From the NCBI RefSeq assembly GCF_026151205.1, contig NC_087084.1, forward strand, positions 3,070,845-3,134,844: DNA of 64,000 nt, read 5' to 3'. The stretch is from Bolinopsis microptera (taxonomy: Eukaryota > Ctenophora > Tentaculata > Lobata > Bolinopsidae). The notes under the pieces are model-generated. The model saw only the letters and a program-made list of their open reading frames with translations, searched no databases and had not been told where the DNA came from. Shown here piece after piece: positions 21,250-32,578 of the stretch. Each line of letters starts with the position of its first letter. Position 1 is the stretch's first letter. The position numbers were made by a program, and so were the translations under genes.

Positions 21250-23890
21250 AGCTAGATGATTTGTTGTAAATACTGAGATCAAACTATCAATTTACAGGCT
21301 ATCGTCAAACATGTTGCAAGGCGTCATCTTCAGTGACATAAGCCTAAAAATTGTAAAAAGTTAGTAAAACCCAAAATTCCTTTAAAAATCTGAACACTCT
21401 TAAAACGGTTATATAATAATTAAAATTAAGATGTTAGGAGTAACGGAAGGCCAAAAGGATTTATAGTGTTTATTCCAAAAGGTTTTAAAGTCTTGAGTTG
21501 TTGAATATATTTATGTTTATGTTTCACGACTTCTACAGTTTTAGGACTAGAAATATCAATAATGAAACAATTAAAAATTTGTTAAAATCCACCTTTGTTA
21601 AAACCATGATCCACATAATGTAAGCCCAAACTATATACCTCACTTGTTTCAACTACCTATCACCATTTAAAAGTTTATAAATATTTGACCCTATTTCTCC
21701 CAGTTCTAACCCGTAAGAGAGCGAGTAGTGCGGACCGTCGTAAGCCTTTTCTACAGAAACTACATTGGAACGAGATAAATGATGTTGTAACTCAGGAAGT
21801 TTCCAGGGACGCTTTAACCTTCTCAGCCGTAGCTTGAATTCATGGCTGCCTTTTGACAAGTTCCGCAGCAATTGTATCTTGGCATATGGCATTTGCTGGT
21901 TGACCATGTTAGGCTCCTAAAGCAAGTTCTTCCTTCAATTTAACGAGGCCGAGATTTTCGGCTTGGCCCTGTTTTCTTGTGTAACTGAATATTTCTTCCT
22001 AGGAGTGGAAGCTGTTGAGGAGGTTCTCTTGGATGTTTCACAGTGTCACTTCACTGAAACTCTGTTCTTGAGAGGTGTTCTTCATACTTCTTAGTCACAG
22101 ACTCCAAATCATCAAACACTACCAAAGTAGATATGACCCTGATTGGAAGGTGTAAAGGATGTCTGTCATCAGGAGAGTGAACTTTGCGTAACAGTGACCT
22201 TGTTTTGATTTGACAACCTTATTTACTAATGTTCTCAACCATTATCCTAGGGTAACACCAGCAAGGAAGGCTTTTTTGAGGTTGTCGAGGTGTCCTTTGA
22301 GGCGTTCTTGGCAGTTATGATGCCTTCAGAGTCTAAGGCATTGGAGTATACGAACCGGAATAGATATGGTTATGGGTGGGGAGCTTTTTTAAAGTGTAGG
22401 TATGAACGAGAGTCCGTTTTCATTTATGAACAAATCCGTTTGAAGGGAGCCCAAGGAATCGAAAGTGAACATTATGTCAAGGAAAGATACTATTTAACCA
22501 GGTTCTCTTCTATTTGGTACTCATCTTGAATTAAGCCCTGGGGAGGAGTGCTTTGTTGACGTCTGCAATCCAACTTTGAACTCATCTGTAGTTCCCTCAA
22601 ACAAACTCTCCGTCGTCAATGAAAAGCCTGGCTGATACGGAATCTTCTTCATGAGCTCTGGTTTACTAAAAACACATTTTGTATTCATTAGGGTAGTATA
22701 CTGCTATTTTGCGATTTGGACACAAGTGATCCACCCGTAGGGATACCATGAGCTGTATGAACCAATTTGATCGAATACCCCAACAAGAGGAGCGGAGGCT
22801 TAAGTCCAACAGTTGTGTGAGCCATTGGCAGAAGTCTTCAGTCCATCTTCTCTACATGATGACATAGCGGACCTTAAGGCCTCTATGAACGAGGGGGTGG
22901 TGTTTAAGAGTCATAGAGGGGCCTTAAAGTCGTAGGTAAACGATCTGAAGCTTCTTTCTGTACTGTGGAATGTCACTATCAACGAATTTCCAACCATTGA
23001 AGCATCGGTGTTATAATCAAAGTCAACAGAAATCCTTTTCAGATCCATCAGGTAGTGGCTAGCAAGGAAAACATCACTGCGTTTTGTATTCCATCTTGAA
23101 GTGCCGTGATGAGCCTGAAGGGGCTCGACTCCTGTTTTAAGGTCTTCTTTTGAACTGTGGGATCTTTAGAGTGGGGTAGAAATAAGCTTTAACCAGGTTT
23201 GAAGTGGAAGAGGTAACTCTTATTGTTAGTAACTTTACCATCACTGTTCAGATTGTTTGGTAATACCATGATGTTATAATCTCCATTGATGGTTTGGTAC
23301 CTCACTGGGGCTTTCTATCCGTAGTACTTCTTGATAGTTTGTGGGAGGTAGTCCACTGGGCCGGTCTGTTCCAAAAACAAGCGTTGATAGGTCCTCCCAT
23401 GATGTTTTTAGGTTGAGCTTGCGAAGGCTTCTTGTAGAGCAGTTAAGATTCGTTCACTGTTAAGCGCATTTCCATGCGTAGACTCCTCAATGCAACCTTG
23501 GGTTGGTACAAATCCTAGCCCTTTGGTTCCAGTGCTGCTATCGCTTCAAGTGGAACTTCATCTCCCACATACCCTAGTATCACGACACTGCCTCGTCTAA
23601 GGCTTTCGAGCTTCCTTTTCTGTTTTTCGCTGTCTTTGGTCTCACGACTTATATAGTTTTCATCTTTTCGGTCACTCAAACTCTAAGTATTGTCCCCTGG
23701 ATCTTTCAGTGGCCATGGTTCCCACTTTTCTTTCTCTACGGAGTTATAGAAACGGTTTTTTTGTCCCAAAATGCTTTCTTAGGGTGGTCCGTTCTTTGGT
23801 GGCATGGGGGTTTGGTCCAATTCTTCTGAATTAACTTTCTGGTTATTGATAAGTAAACAATTAGATACTATTAGAAGTTTTATTACTATA
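21250..23890. other. Unclassified insertion in intron 1 of copy A
   Basis: Copies B, C and D have an intron of 190-205 bp at this place; copy A has about 2.8 kb. The extra DNA is less AT-rich and looks like eroded coding sequence on the minus strand, with open patches such as GLGFVPTQGC and NSERILTALQEAF near 23.4-23.5 kb and YDGPHYSLSYGLELGEIG near 21.7 kb, broken by stops and frame changes. A degenerate transposable element is likely, but no catalytic motif could be recognised. Confidence 0.5.
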
Positions 23891-24049
23891 CTAAACATTA
23901 GAAGTTTGTACTTGTCCCTGCAGCATCCTCCAGCTTGACGAAGAAGTTGTGTGCGTCTTCAGTGTAAAGGTCCGGTTCAGGAATTCCTTCCGAAAGGAAA
24001 ATGTTCCAGTCCATTCTGTATTCACTGCCCGACATCTCCAACAAGCTCG

Positions 24050-25480
24050 TCGAGAGTAGAATTTAGTCTGGAAAAGATCTCATCCCGCTTCCTGTCACCT
24101 TTTTCTTTGTCTTTTGTGACTCCTCTAGCTCACTGATAGTAAATTTAGCCTTGTGTTGACATCCTCAAGCTCTGTCTCCATCGATCTTTGTTCTTTTGTG
24201 TCTTCCTCTAGCTCACTGATAGTAAATTCAGCCTTGTGTTATATCCCGCAAGCTCTGTCCCCTCCCAATCGTATCTTGTTCTTTTTGTGTCTCCTCTAGC
24301 TCACTGATAGTAGTAATTCAGCCTTTTGTGTGACATCCTCAAGCTCAGTCTCCATCGTAATCTTTGTTCTTTTAGTGTCCTCCTCTAGCTCACTGATAGT
24401 AAATTCCTCCTTGTGTTGATATCCTCAAGCCTGTCTCCATCGTATCTTTGTTCATTTGTGTCTCCTCTAGCTGCACTGATAGTAGAATTCAGCCCTTGTG
24501 TTGATATCCTCAAGCTCTGTCTCCATCCGTATCTTTTTTCGTTTTGTGGTCTCTCCTAGCTGACTGAACGTAGAATTCAGCTGTGTTGACAACCGCAAGC
24601 TCTGTCGTCCAATCGTAACTTTGTTCTTTTGTGTCCTCATTCTAGCTCACTGATAGTAGAAATCAGGCCTTGTGTTGACATCATCAAGCTCTGTCTACCA
24701 TCGTATCTTTGTTCTTTTGTGTCTCACTTGCTCACGATAGTTGAATTTAGCCTTGTGTTCACATCCTCAAGCTCTGTCTCCATCGTATCTTTGTTCTTTG
24801 TGTCTCTACTTAGCTCACTGGATAGTTGAATCTAGCCTTGTGTACACACCTCAAGCTCTGTCTCCATCGTATCTTTGTTCTTTTGTGTCTCTTCTAGCCA
24901 CTGATAGTAGAATTTTAGCTTTGTGTTGACATCCTCAAGCTCTGTCTCCATCGTATCTTTGTTCTTTTTGTGTCCTCTTCAAGCTCCCTGATAGTAGAAT
25001 TCAGCCTTGTGTTGACATCTTCAAGCTCCGTTTCCATCGTATCTTTGTTCTTTTGTGTCTCTACTGCCTCACTGATAGTTGAAGTAGCCTTGTGTTGACA
25101 CCTCAAGCTCTGTCACCAGCGTATCTTTGTTCTTTTGTGTCTCTTTTAGCTCACTGATAGTAGAAGCAGCCTTGTGTGACACATCAGCTCTGTTCCATCG
25201 TATCTTTGTTCTTTTGTGGTCTCTTTTTTAGCTCATGATAGAAGAATTTCGCCTTGTGTTGACATCCCAGCTCCGTTTCCATCGATCTTTGTTCTTTTGG
25301 TGTCTCCTACTACTCACTGATAGTTTGAACTTTAGCTTTGTGGTTGACATACCAGATTACGGAATAGGGGGGAGTCATCCATCGGATCTTTATTCTTTGT
25401 GTCTCCTCTATCTCACGATAGTAGAATCCAGCCGTGTATTGACATCTTCAAGCTCGTTTCCATCTCATTTTTTTCTCCTC
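24050..25480 (-). repeat. 84-bp coding repeat array in copy A, about 17 units
   Basis: On the minus strand each 84-bp unit encodes METELEDVNTRLNSTISELE then ETQKNKDT. Here nearly every unit has at least one small indel relative to the consensus seen in copies B-D. Confidence 0.85.
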
Positions 25481-26741
25481 ATGGGTGACCTCTAGCTCAG
25501 CAAGAGTGGCGTTAATTTTAGCTGAGAGCTTCTCCTCCATCTCGTCTTTTTCTGACCGAATGTTGTCTAGTTCTTGTCTGGAGCCCACCAGTTCTTTAAC
25601 GGTTACAAACACAATTTTCCTATGCTGGAACTGTTTATTAATCATACTAACATATTGAACAGCACATTCCTCTACATACATGTTGGTGGCTGCACCGCTC
25701 CTCTCCAGTTGAACCAGATCTTCCCATTTTATAACTCGTGATGCCTCATTCTCATCTTCCTCTGCGACATGAGCACACATTCCTTTCTGCACCATTCTAG
25801 CTATCTCACTGGAAGTCAATTCTTTGGAGTAAAAGTTTAGGTACATCATTTCTCCCCCAAACCTGTCGTTACCTCCTTCCCACATTCCCACTCCCAGTCT
25901 TAGTTTCCCTCCGGTACTTAGTGATCGACCTGATCGCGTTTGCTGCGATCCGATAACTTTCCCGTTGATATAGTATCGATGCTCTCTGGACGACAGACTC
26001 CACGTCATACAAGCTAGAAACCAAGTGCCTTCTGACACAGGGAACCCGCTGTTAAGTTGTTGAAATGCACTGAAGATGCCAGTGAAATATCCATTTGCCA
26101 TCATTACCAGCTCACTACTGTGGTAGCTAAAGATAGTAGGGTAGAAGAATGACCCCAAGTCTTTAACCCACACACAAGCAGAGAAAGCAGTGGTCAGACG
26201 GCTCCAATCGGGATACGAATCAATATAAGCAGCATTAACTGTGTCAAACTTTATAGCTGTCATCTTCAGGAGAGTCTCTGTGGTCCCGAGAGATGGCACG
26301 ATCAGCAGACTTAAAATGCTAAGTAACAAGAACATGATCTAATATCAACGAACGAATTGTAATGGTGTACGTTAGAAATGGTAGGTTTAGAGGGATCTGT
26401 CCAGTGTCCACGCTGCTAAGTTCTGAAGGACCCTATAAATTTCGTTAAATTTGCATCTGAGTAATTACAGATAAGAATATACTGTCCTGAAGATGACTAG
26501 TGCTTCGGTGGAAGGAAGCGAAAACATTGAAAGCGGGCAGACTCATGCAACAAAAAATATTACTGTTGCTAAGTTTAACGGGATTACAGATTATAAACTT
26601 CATTTATCTCCTATTCATTATTTGTGTAATTACAGATAAGAACATATAAGCCCTGAAGGTTACTAGCTCATAAATGGAAGGAAGTGGCAATGCAACATTT
26701 AAATTGGTTCAATGTCATGAAAATTTAGTACCTCCATTTAC

Positions 26742-26827
26742 GTTCACATATTACGTAATCAGCCGATTATTTGACAATATTTTAATTCAAATTCCACTCG
26801 AAAAAAGTCAAGGGGGGGGGGGGGGGG
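26742..26827. repeat. Dispersed 'ttcacatattacgtaatca' element ending in poly-G
   Basis: Starts with 'ttcacatattacgtaatca', ends with 'aaaaaagtcaa' and a run of 16 G. Related pieces occur at 32344-32470, 35514-35599 and 42353-42470, each with a long G or C run. The TTACGTAA core is palindromic. Confidence 0.7.
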
Positions 26828-28289
26828 TCTATCAAACAACTTACTCTTTCATATATTGTGGTTTGTTACCCCTTTATTCCTGGTAACCTTGGTAACTTAA
26901 ACGCTAACAGCAGCTAACTATAGATAAGAGACACAGGATAATGGTTGGTAATCTTTGACTCCTGTTACATGTTAACCAATAGATCGGTCCTTAGAGTTAG
27001 CCGTCCGATGTCCATAATTTGATCAATCGCTCGCAGTTTAGGCTATTTAAATTAGGTAAATTTTTTCATAAACTATACGGTCTCGAAGATCCTTGATTAA
27101 TTTCATTCTATAATTGTTTCAAAGTTTCAATAAAAGATCGACCCAACGACAATATGATTATGATCTCTAAAATAAAAAGATCAGCATTTAATTCTTCATG
27201 AAGTGGTCCACTTCAAGTGGAATTCAGTAAAAAATTCGTGATGATATAATTCTTACAAAATGTGTATATGGAGATTAGAGAGAAAACGAATAGCTGTGAC
27301 ATTTAACTAAAAGTAAAATCTATTAAATCAAGTCGATAACACTGAGTACAGAGTAATGTATAAATGCTTTTACCGCTTTAGTTGTTAGTTACGCGGCAAT
27401 AACTATTAACAATAGTAAAAATATTAAGTTTAACAATGTTTATTTTCTTATCATTTCCAGTTGGATGAGTTCCAAATTATTTAGTCAATAAAATTGTGTT
27501 AACATAGGTATAGTATATTGATATTGTTATTGAAAATAACATCGGTTCTTTCTTTCTGCATTACTTCCTATCAAACTGGAGACAAATGAGAGGGGCCAGG
27601 GCCGATGAACTAAAATAGCATAAATGTTAATTTTATTGATCAAGCAAGGTCAGGTGGCTCTTGAAATGTTATTATATACACCCTGTATATTATATCGCTA
27701 TTTCTATATCGCTTATTATGGTCGATTTTGAGTCAAAACTTCTCGGAAATGGTAATTGTCCACTTTCAAAATATATCTTCTCCAACATTTTCAGTGGCAT
27801 CGTCCTGAAACTTGGCAGACACAACCTCAACATTATTTAGAGAAACTCTGTTTAGCCAGAATTTTGGTTGCGTCAGCAGTCAGAAGTATGTCTGGTCACT
27901 GATGTAACATTTATATTTTATATTTTTGGAGACAACACTGAACAATCAAGTTGAAAACGAACAGCTGTGACATTAAACTAAAATCTATTAAATCAAGTCG
28001 ATAACACTGAGTAATGTATAGATGCTTTTACCGCTTTAGTTGTTAGTTAAAAGGAAAAATCTTGTGAACCATTGCTTGATCATAAAAGGGGGAAAATAAA
28101 TTTTACCCATTTTGTTCAGATAAGAACCATGCTTACTAAAAAAAAAGTTGTCTTTAAAATTGATATGATTTTCGAAAAATAATAGAAAAACAGTGTCTAA
28201 AATGACAAAGTTCCCTGCTCTGTGTAGTAAACAGAATTAAAACAGCTATTATAACCGTCCATTACTCCATTAATAGCGAAGTGTGGTAA

Positions 28290-30904
28290 CTATGGACTAG
28301 TATCAGGAGAATGTCCATTGCCACAGTTGGTCTTGTCAGTTATGTGATTAAGGAGCTCAATCACCTCTTTAGTCATCGTAACACCAACCATCTTCCCTGA
28401 AATAAAGAAATGTACAAACTTTAACATATCTTTGTTGTTTGTTCTTTGTGATGATGACCTGGTTAGTGTTATATTAGAATTAGTTAGTGTTATATTAGAA
28501 TATATAGTTAAAAGTTCATTGTACTAGACGTTTAATCTATTGTAGGTTTATTAACTACCATAGCATTGCTCTAACCAGAGCCCTCTCGCTTGCAGTAGCG
28601 CGCGACCGCCGTAGGCAACTTGTGAAACAAGTGACAAGCGCGTCACGCAGTACGCGTATACACATGGCTTTGTGAAACCATAGCACATATACGCTTGTCA
28701 TACGTTGTTATAGACCTGCCGCGCGGCTGTATCGTGGCCACTTAGTCTAGTGAAATGACAAATACAATGGGGGTCATGACGTGATACAAGTGAAATACAA
28801 CCATAGGCATAACCAAGACGTGCACCGTATCACCCGTAAAGTTATACTTATCTGCTGGGAAAATATTAAAGCTTATTCCAGCCTTGAAGTAAAACCAAAT
28901 TGAATTAAATGTTAATAATAACCACTGATGCCATCCCAAATGTTTGCTAATCTCTTGGCCATGTTCCTCGTGAAAAGTTTGTCTATGTAGTTCTCCGAGT
29001 ACAGCATCAACCAGGGTCTGTTTTCAACGGAGTCAAACAGGTCCAATATTTTTATCAACTTATCTGTGATCGTGTATCCCACCAGCCACTCTGAAATAAT
29101 TTGTTATTTAACGATGGTTTATCAATATTTTATTTAAGTGGAATGATGTAAAATTCGTGGAACTGAATCATATTATTGATAAGTAAACAATTAGTGAATT
29201 AGCCATTGTTCATGCCATGCTTATTACTAATACTATTAGAAGTTTTATTACTATAATAAACATTAGAAGTTTGTACTTGTACCTGCTGCATCTTCCCAGC
29301 TTGAACGAAGAAGTTGAGCGTCTTCAGTTGTGAAGGTCCGGTTCAGGAATTCTTCCGAAAGGAAGATGTTCCAGTCCCATGTTCTGTATTCACTGCCCGA
29401 CATCTCCTCTAGCTCGTCAAGAGTAGAATTTAGTCTGGAAGAGATCTCATCCAGCTTCTGTTCCACCTTTTCTTTGTTCTTTTGTGTCTCTTCTAGCTCA
29501 CTGATAGTTGAATTTAGCCTTGTGTTGACATCCTCAAGCTCTGTCTCCATCGTATCTTTGTTCTTTTGTGTCTCTTCTAGCTCACTGATAGTAGAATTCA
29601 GCCTTGTGTTGACATCTCAAGCTCTGTCTCCATCGTATCTTTGTTCTTTTGTGTCTCTACTAGCTCACTGATAGTAGAATTTAGCCTTGTGTTGACATCC
29701 TCAAGCTCTGTCTCCATCGTATCTTTGTTCTTTTGTGTCTCTCTAGCTCACTGATAGTAGAATTTAGCCTTGTGTTGACATCCTCAAGCTCTGTCTCCAT
29801 CGTATCTTTGTTCTTTTGTGTCTCCTCTAGCTCACTGATAGTAGAATTCAGCCTTGTGTTGACATCCTCAAGCTCTGTCTCCATCGTATCTTTGTTCTTT
29901 TGTGTCTCCTCTAGCTCACTGATAGTAGAATTTAGCCTTGTGTTGACATCCTCAAGCTCTGTCTCCATCGTATCTTTTTTCTTTTGTGTCTCTCCTAGCT
30001 GACTGATAGTAGAATTCAGCCTTGTGTTGACATCTTCAAGCTCTGTCTCCATCTCATTTTTCTCCTCATGGGTGACTTCCAGCTCAGCAAGAGTGGCGTT
30101 AATTTTAGTTGAGAGCTTTTCCTCCATCTCTTCTTTTTCTGACCGAATATACTCCAGTTCTTGTCGGGAGCCCTCCAGTTCTTTAACGGTTACATTCTGC
30201 TTATGCTGGAACTGTTTAATCATAATATAAAGACATTCCTCTAAATACATGTTGGTGGCTGCACCGCTCCTCTCCAGCTGAATCAGGTCTTCCCATTTTA
30301 TAACTCGTGATGCCTCATGCTCATCTTCCTCTGCGACATGGGCACACATTCCTTTCTGCACCATTCTAGCTATCTCACTGGAAGTCAATTCTTTGGAGTA
30401 AAAGTTTAGGTACATCATTTCTCCCCCAAACCTGTCGTTACCTCCTTCCCACATTCCCAGTCTTAGTTTCCCTCCGGTCCTTAGTGATCGGCCCGATGGC
30501 GTTTGCTGCGATCCGATAACTTTCCCGTTAACGTAGTTTCGCTGCTCTCTGGATGACACACTCCACGTCATGCAAGCAAGGAACCAAGTGCCTTCTGACA
30601 CAGGGAACCCGCTGTTAAAGTGTTGATATGCACTGAAGATGCCAGTATAATATCCATTTGCTGTCATTACCAGCTCATCGCTACTGTGGTAGCTAAAGAT
30701 AGTAGGGAAGTTGAACGACCCCAAGTCTTTAACCCACACACAAGCAGAGAAAGCAGTGGTCAGACGACTCCAATCGGGATAAGAATCAATATAATCATCA
30801 TAAACCGTGTCAAACTTTATAGCTGTCATCTTCAGGAGAGTCTCTGTGGTCCCGAGAGATGGCACGATCAGCAGACTTAAAATACTAAATATAAACAAGA
30901 ACAT
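28290..30904 (-). CDS. Pentraxin-like coiled-coil protein, copy B, two frame breaks
   Basis: Exons on the minus strand: 30904-29283, 29090-28923, 28396-28290. Signal peptide, then a pentraxin-like domain containing ACVWVKD, LACMTWS, YVNGKVIGSQQ and RFGGEMMYLNFYSKELTSSE, then a coiled coil of about eight 28-residue repeats, then WLVGYTITDKLIKILDLFDS and a C-terminal exon with one Cys. Exon 1 is 1622 bp, two bases short of the length that keeps phase. The missing bases are visible inside repeats: about 29745 ('tgtctctctagc' for 'tgtctcctctagc') and about 29612 ('gacatctcaag' for 'gacatcctcaag'). If restored by polishing the product would be about 632 residues; if real, the protein is truncated within the coiled coil. 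Confidence 0.75.
29430..30060 (-). repeat. 84-bp coding repeat array in copy B, about 8 units
   Basis: Units encode the 28-residue coiled-coil repeat with an Asn-Ser-Thr glycosylation site in each. Units are nearly identical at DNA level, indicating recent expansion or homogenisation. Confidence 0.9.
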
Positions 30905-31052
30905 GATTTAATATCAGCGAACGAATTGTAATACTAATGGTGTACGTTAGAAATGGTAGGTTTTAGACTTATAAAAAAAGTCTTTTTATAGATGAAGGAC
31001 CCTAGTATAAATTTCGTTAACTTTGCATCTGAGTAATTACAGGTGAGAATAT

Positions 31053-31568
31053 TGTTAGGTAATAGGATAGCATAATTATGATTAAGATAATTCGTGACGT
31101 GACTATGGGTGCGGGCATGGTGTGATCGTTACCTGTCAAGGACCATTCACTGAACAGATGGTCTGTTCAATCTAAACCTTTATAATTATTGTAAGTTGTT
31201 GCTCTGACTGATTTGAGTACTTTAATTAAATAAAGATATAGGTGCAGAAAACAACGTGAATTTTACCATTGGTCAACCACCATGCGAGGCAGCCGTCCAT
31301 TGGTTGCAAGTCATGTGACCTAGGTCACATGACCATAGCAGGTGGACTGGGCCTCCCGCCTCATTATAGATAGCCCCCGCTGAAACTCCGGCTCTAACTT
31401 AGATTGACGTCAATGTTAGTACCTTTGACGGATGTTACTCGTCTAAATTTAGAAATTGATCGAATATCCGGAGCTATAATAGTAACTAGTTTAGAAATAG
31501 AAGGTGCTTGGCCGGATATCATAACAATGATTTCTGCTCTTCATGATAGCATGATCAGGGTAGAATGA
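31053..31568 (+). mobile_element. Possible retroelement remnant upstream of copy B
   Basis: This stretch is absent from the equivalent flanks of copies A, C and D. It starts with TGTTAG, contains an AATAAA followed by 'gtgcagaaaaca', and then a short open frame from 31411 (MLVPLTDVTRLNLEID) to a stop at 31568. The words encoding LTDVTRLN recur at 49.79 kb. An LTR-like end followed by a truncated first reading frame would explain it, but no primer-binding site, protease or polymerase is visible. Confidence 0.25.
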
Positions 31569-31611
31569 AACGCGAACGTAGAGAAAAGTGTTTTCTAGAG
31601 AAAAAAGTCAA

Positions 31612-31636
31612 GGGGGGGGGGGGGGGGGGGGGGGGG
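31612..31636. repeat. Poly-G run of 25
   Basis: Preceded by 'aaaaaagtcaa' exactly as at 26801 and 35576, so it is the end of the same dispersed element with an expanded homopolymer. Confidence 0.9.
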
Positions 31637-32343
31637 ACCAACCTGGTCTTTTCAAATCTATTTATTTTCAAATCTGGTTGGTGATTGGTGAATTATGATT
31701 TTTAAACTTTGCTCTGGCCTCTGAAAAAGGTATCGGGATTTGAAATAAATTATTCCTAGGTCAGCGTGATGCACAGTTTCAAACCTTGATCCTTCTCAAA
31801 ATCGACACAAACTAAAAAGTCGAGTTTAACTCTATCAAACAACTTACTTTTTCATTGTGGTTTGTTACCCCTTTATTCCTGGTAACCTTGGTATTTGGTA
31901 ACTTAAACGCTAACAGCTGGCTAAAATTTCTCGGAAATAGTAATTGTCCAGTTTCAAAATATATCTTCTCCAGTATTTTCAATGGCTATCGTCCTGAAAC
32001 TTGGCAGACACAACCTCAACATTATTTAGAGAAACTCTGTTTTGCCAGAATTTTGGTTGCGTCAGCAGTCAGAAGTATGTCTGGTCACTGATGTAACATT
32101 TCAATTTTATATTTTTGGAGACAATGAACAATCAAAGTGAAAACGAATAGCTGTGACATTTAACTAAAAGTAAAATCTATTAAATCAAGTCGATAACACT
32201 GAGTAATGTATAAATGCTTTTACCGCTTTAGTTGTTAGTTAAAAGGAAAAATCTTGTGAGCCATTGCTTGATCATATAATTTTTAAAAGATTAAAAGGGG
32301 AAAAATAAATTTTACCCATTTCGTTCAGATAAGAACCATGCTT

Positions 32344-32470
32344 AGGGGTCGTTCACATATTACGTGATCAATATTTTGGCAATTTTTACCCCCCCCCCCC
32401 CCCACTCCGTAATCAACCGTAATCAAGACCGAACCCCCCCCCCCCCCCCCTCCCTATATTACGTAATCAT
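32344..32470. repeat. Dispersed element with two poly-C runs
   Basis: Flanked by 'acatattacgtgatca' and 'tatattacgtaatca'; the interior has two runs of 15 or more C separated by 'actccgtaatcaaccgtaat'. Same family as the poly-G elements at 26742 and 42353. Confidence 0.7.
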
Positions 32471-32578
32471 CAGTGTCTTAAATATTTATATGACAAAGTT
32501 CCCTGCTCTGTGTAGTAAACAGAATTAAACAGCTATTATATAACCGTCCATTACTCCATTAATAGCGAAGTGTGGTAA

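Larger units (their letters stand above)
20302..26335 (-). pseudogene. Pentraxin-like coiled-coil protein, copy A, disrupted
   Basis: Three-exon member of the local family, read on the minus strand: exon 1 26335 to about 23918, exon 2 21109-20942, exon 3 20414-20302. The ATG at 26335 starts a signal peptide (FLLLSILSLLIVPSLGTTET) and an intact pentraxin-like domain with ACVWVKD and LACMTWS. The following coiled-coil array (24.1-25.5 kb, about 17 units) carries many one-base gaps and insertions, so the frame is lost repeatedly. The donor of exon 1 reads GG instead of the GT seen in B, C and D. Intron 1 holds an extra 2.6 kb. Exon 3 has a 6-bp in-frame insertion. It is either a decaying gene or an unpolished consensus of a live one. 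Confidence 0.65.

Noticed and set aside
26430-26446. 'ccctataaatttcg' shared upstream of pentraxin-like copies as a TATA box
   Set aside because: It is conserved in A and C at a similar distance from the ATG, but in the gene's orientation it reads AAATTTATAGGG, copy D lacks it, and the whole flank is duplicated, so conservation is not informative.
29330-30230. Plus-strand Ser-rich open frames opposite the coiled-coil repeats
   Set aside because: Antisense shadows of the 84-bp coding repeat; the minus strand has the signal peptide, splice sites and heptads. The same applies to 24629-25495, 33864-34346 and 40674-41165.
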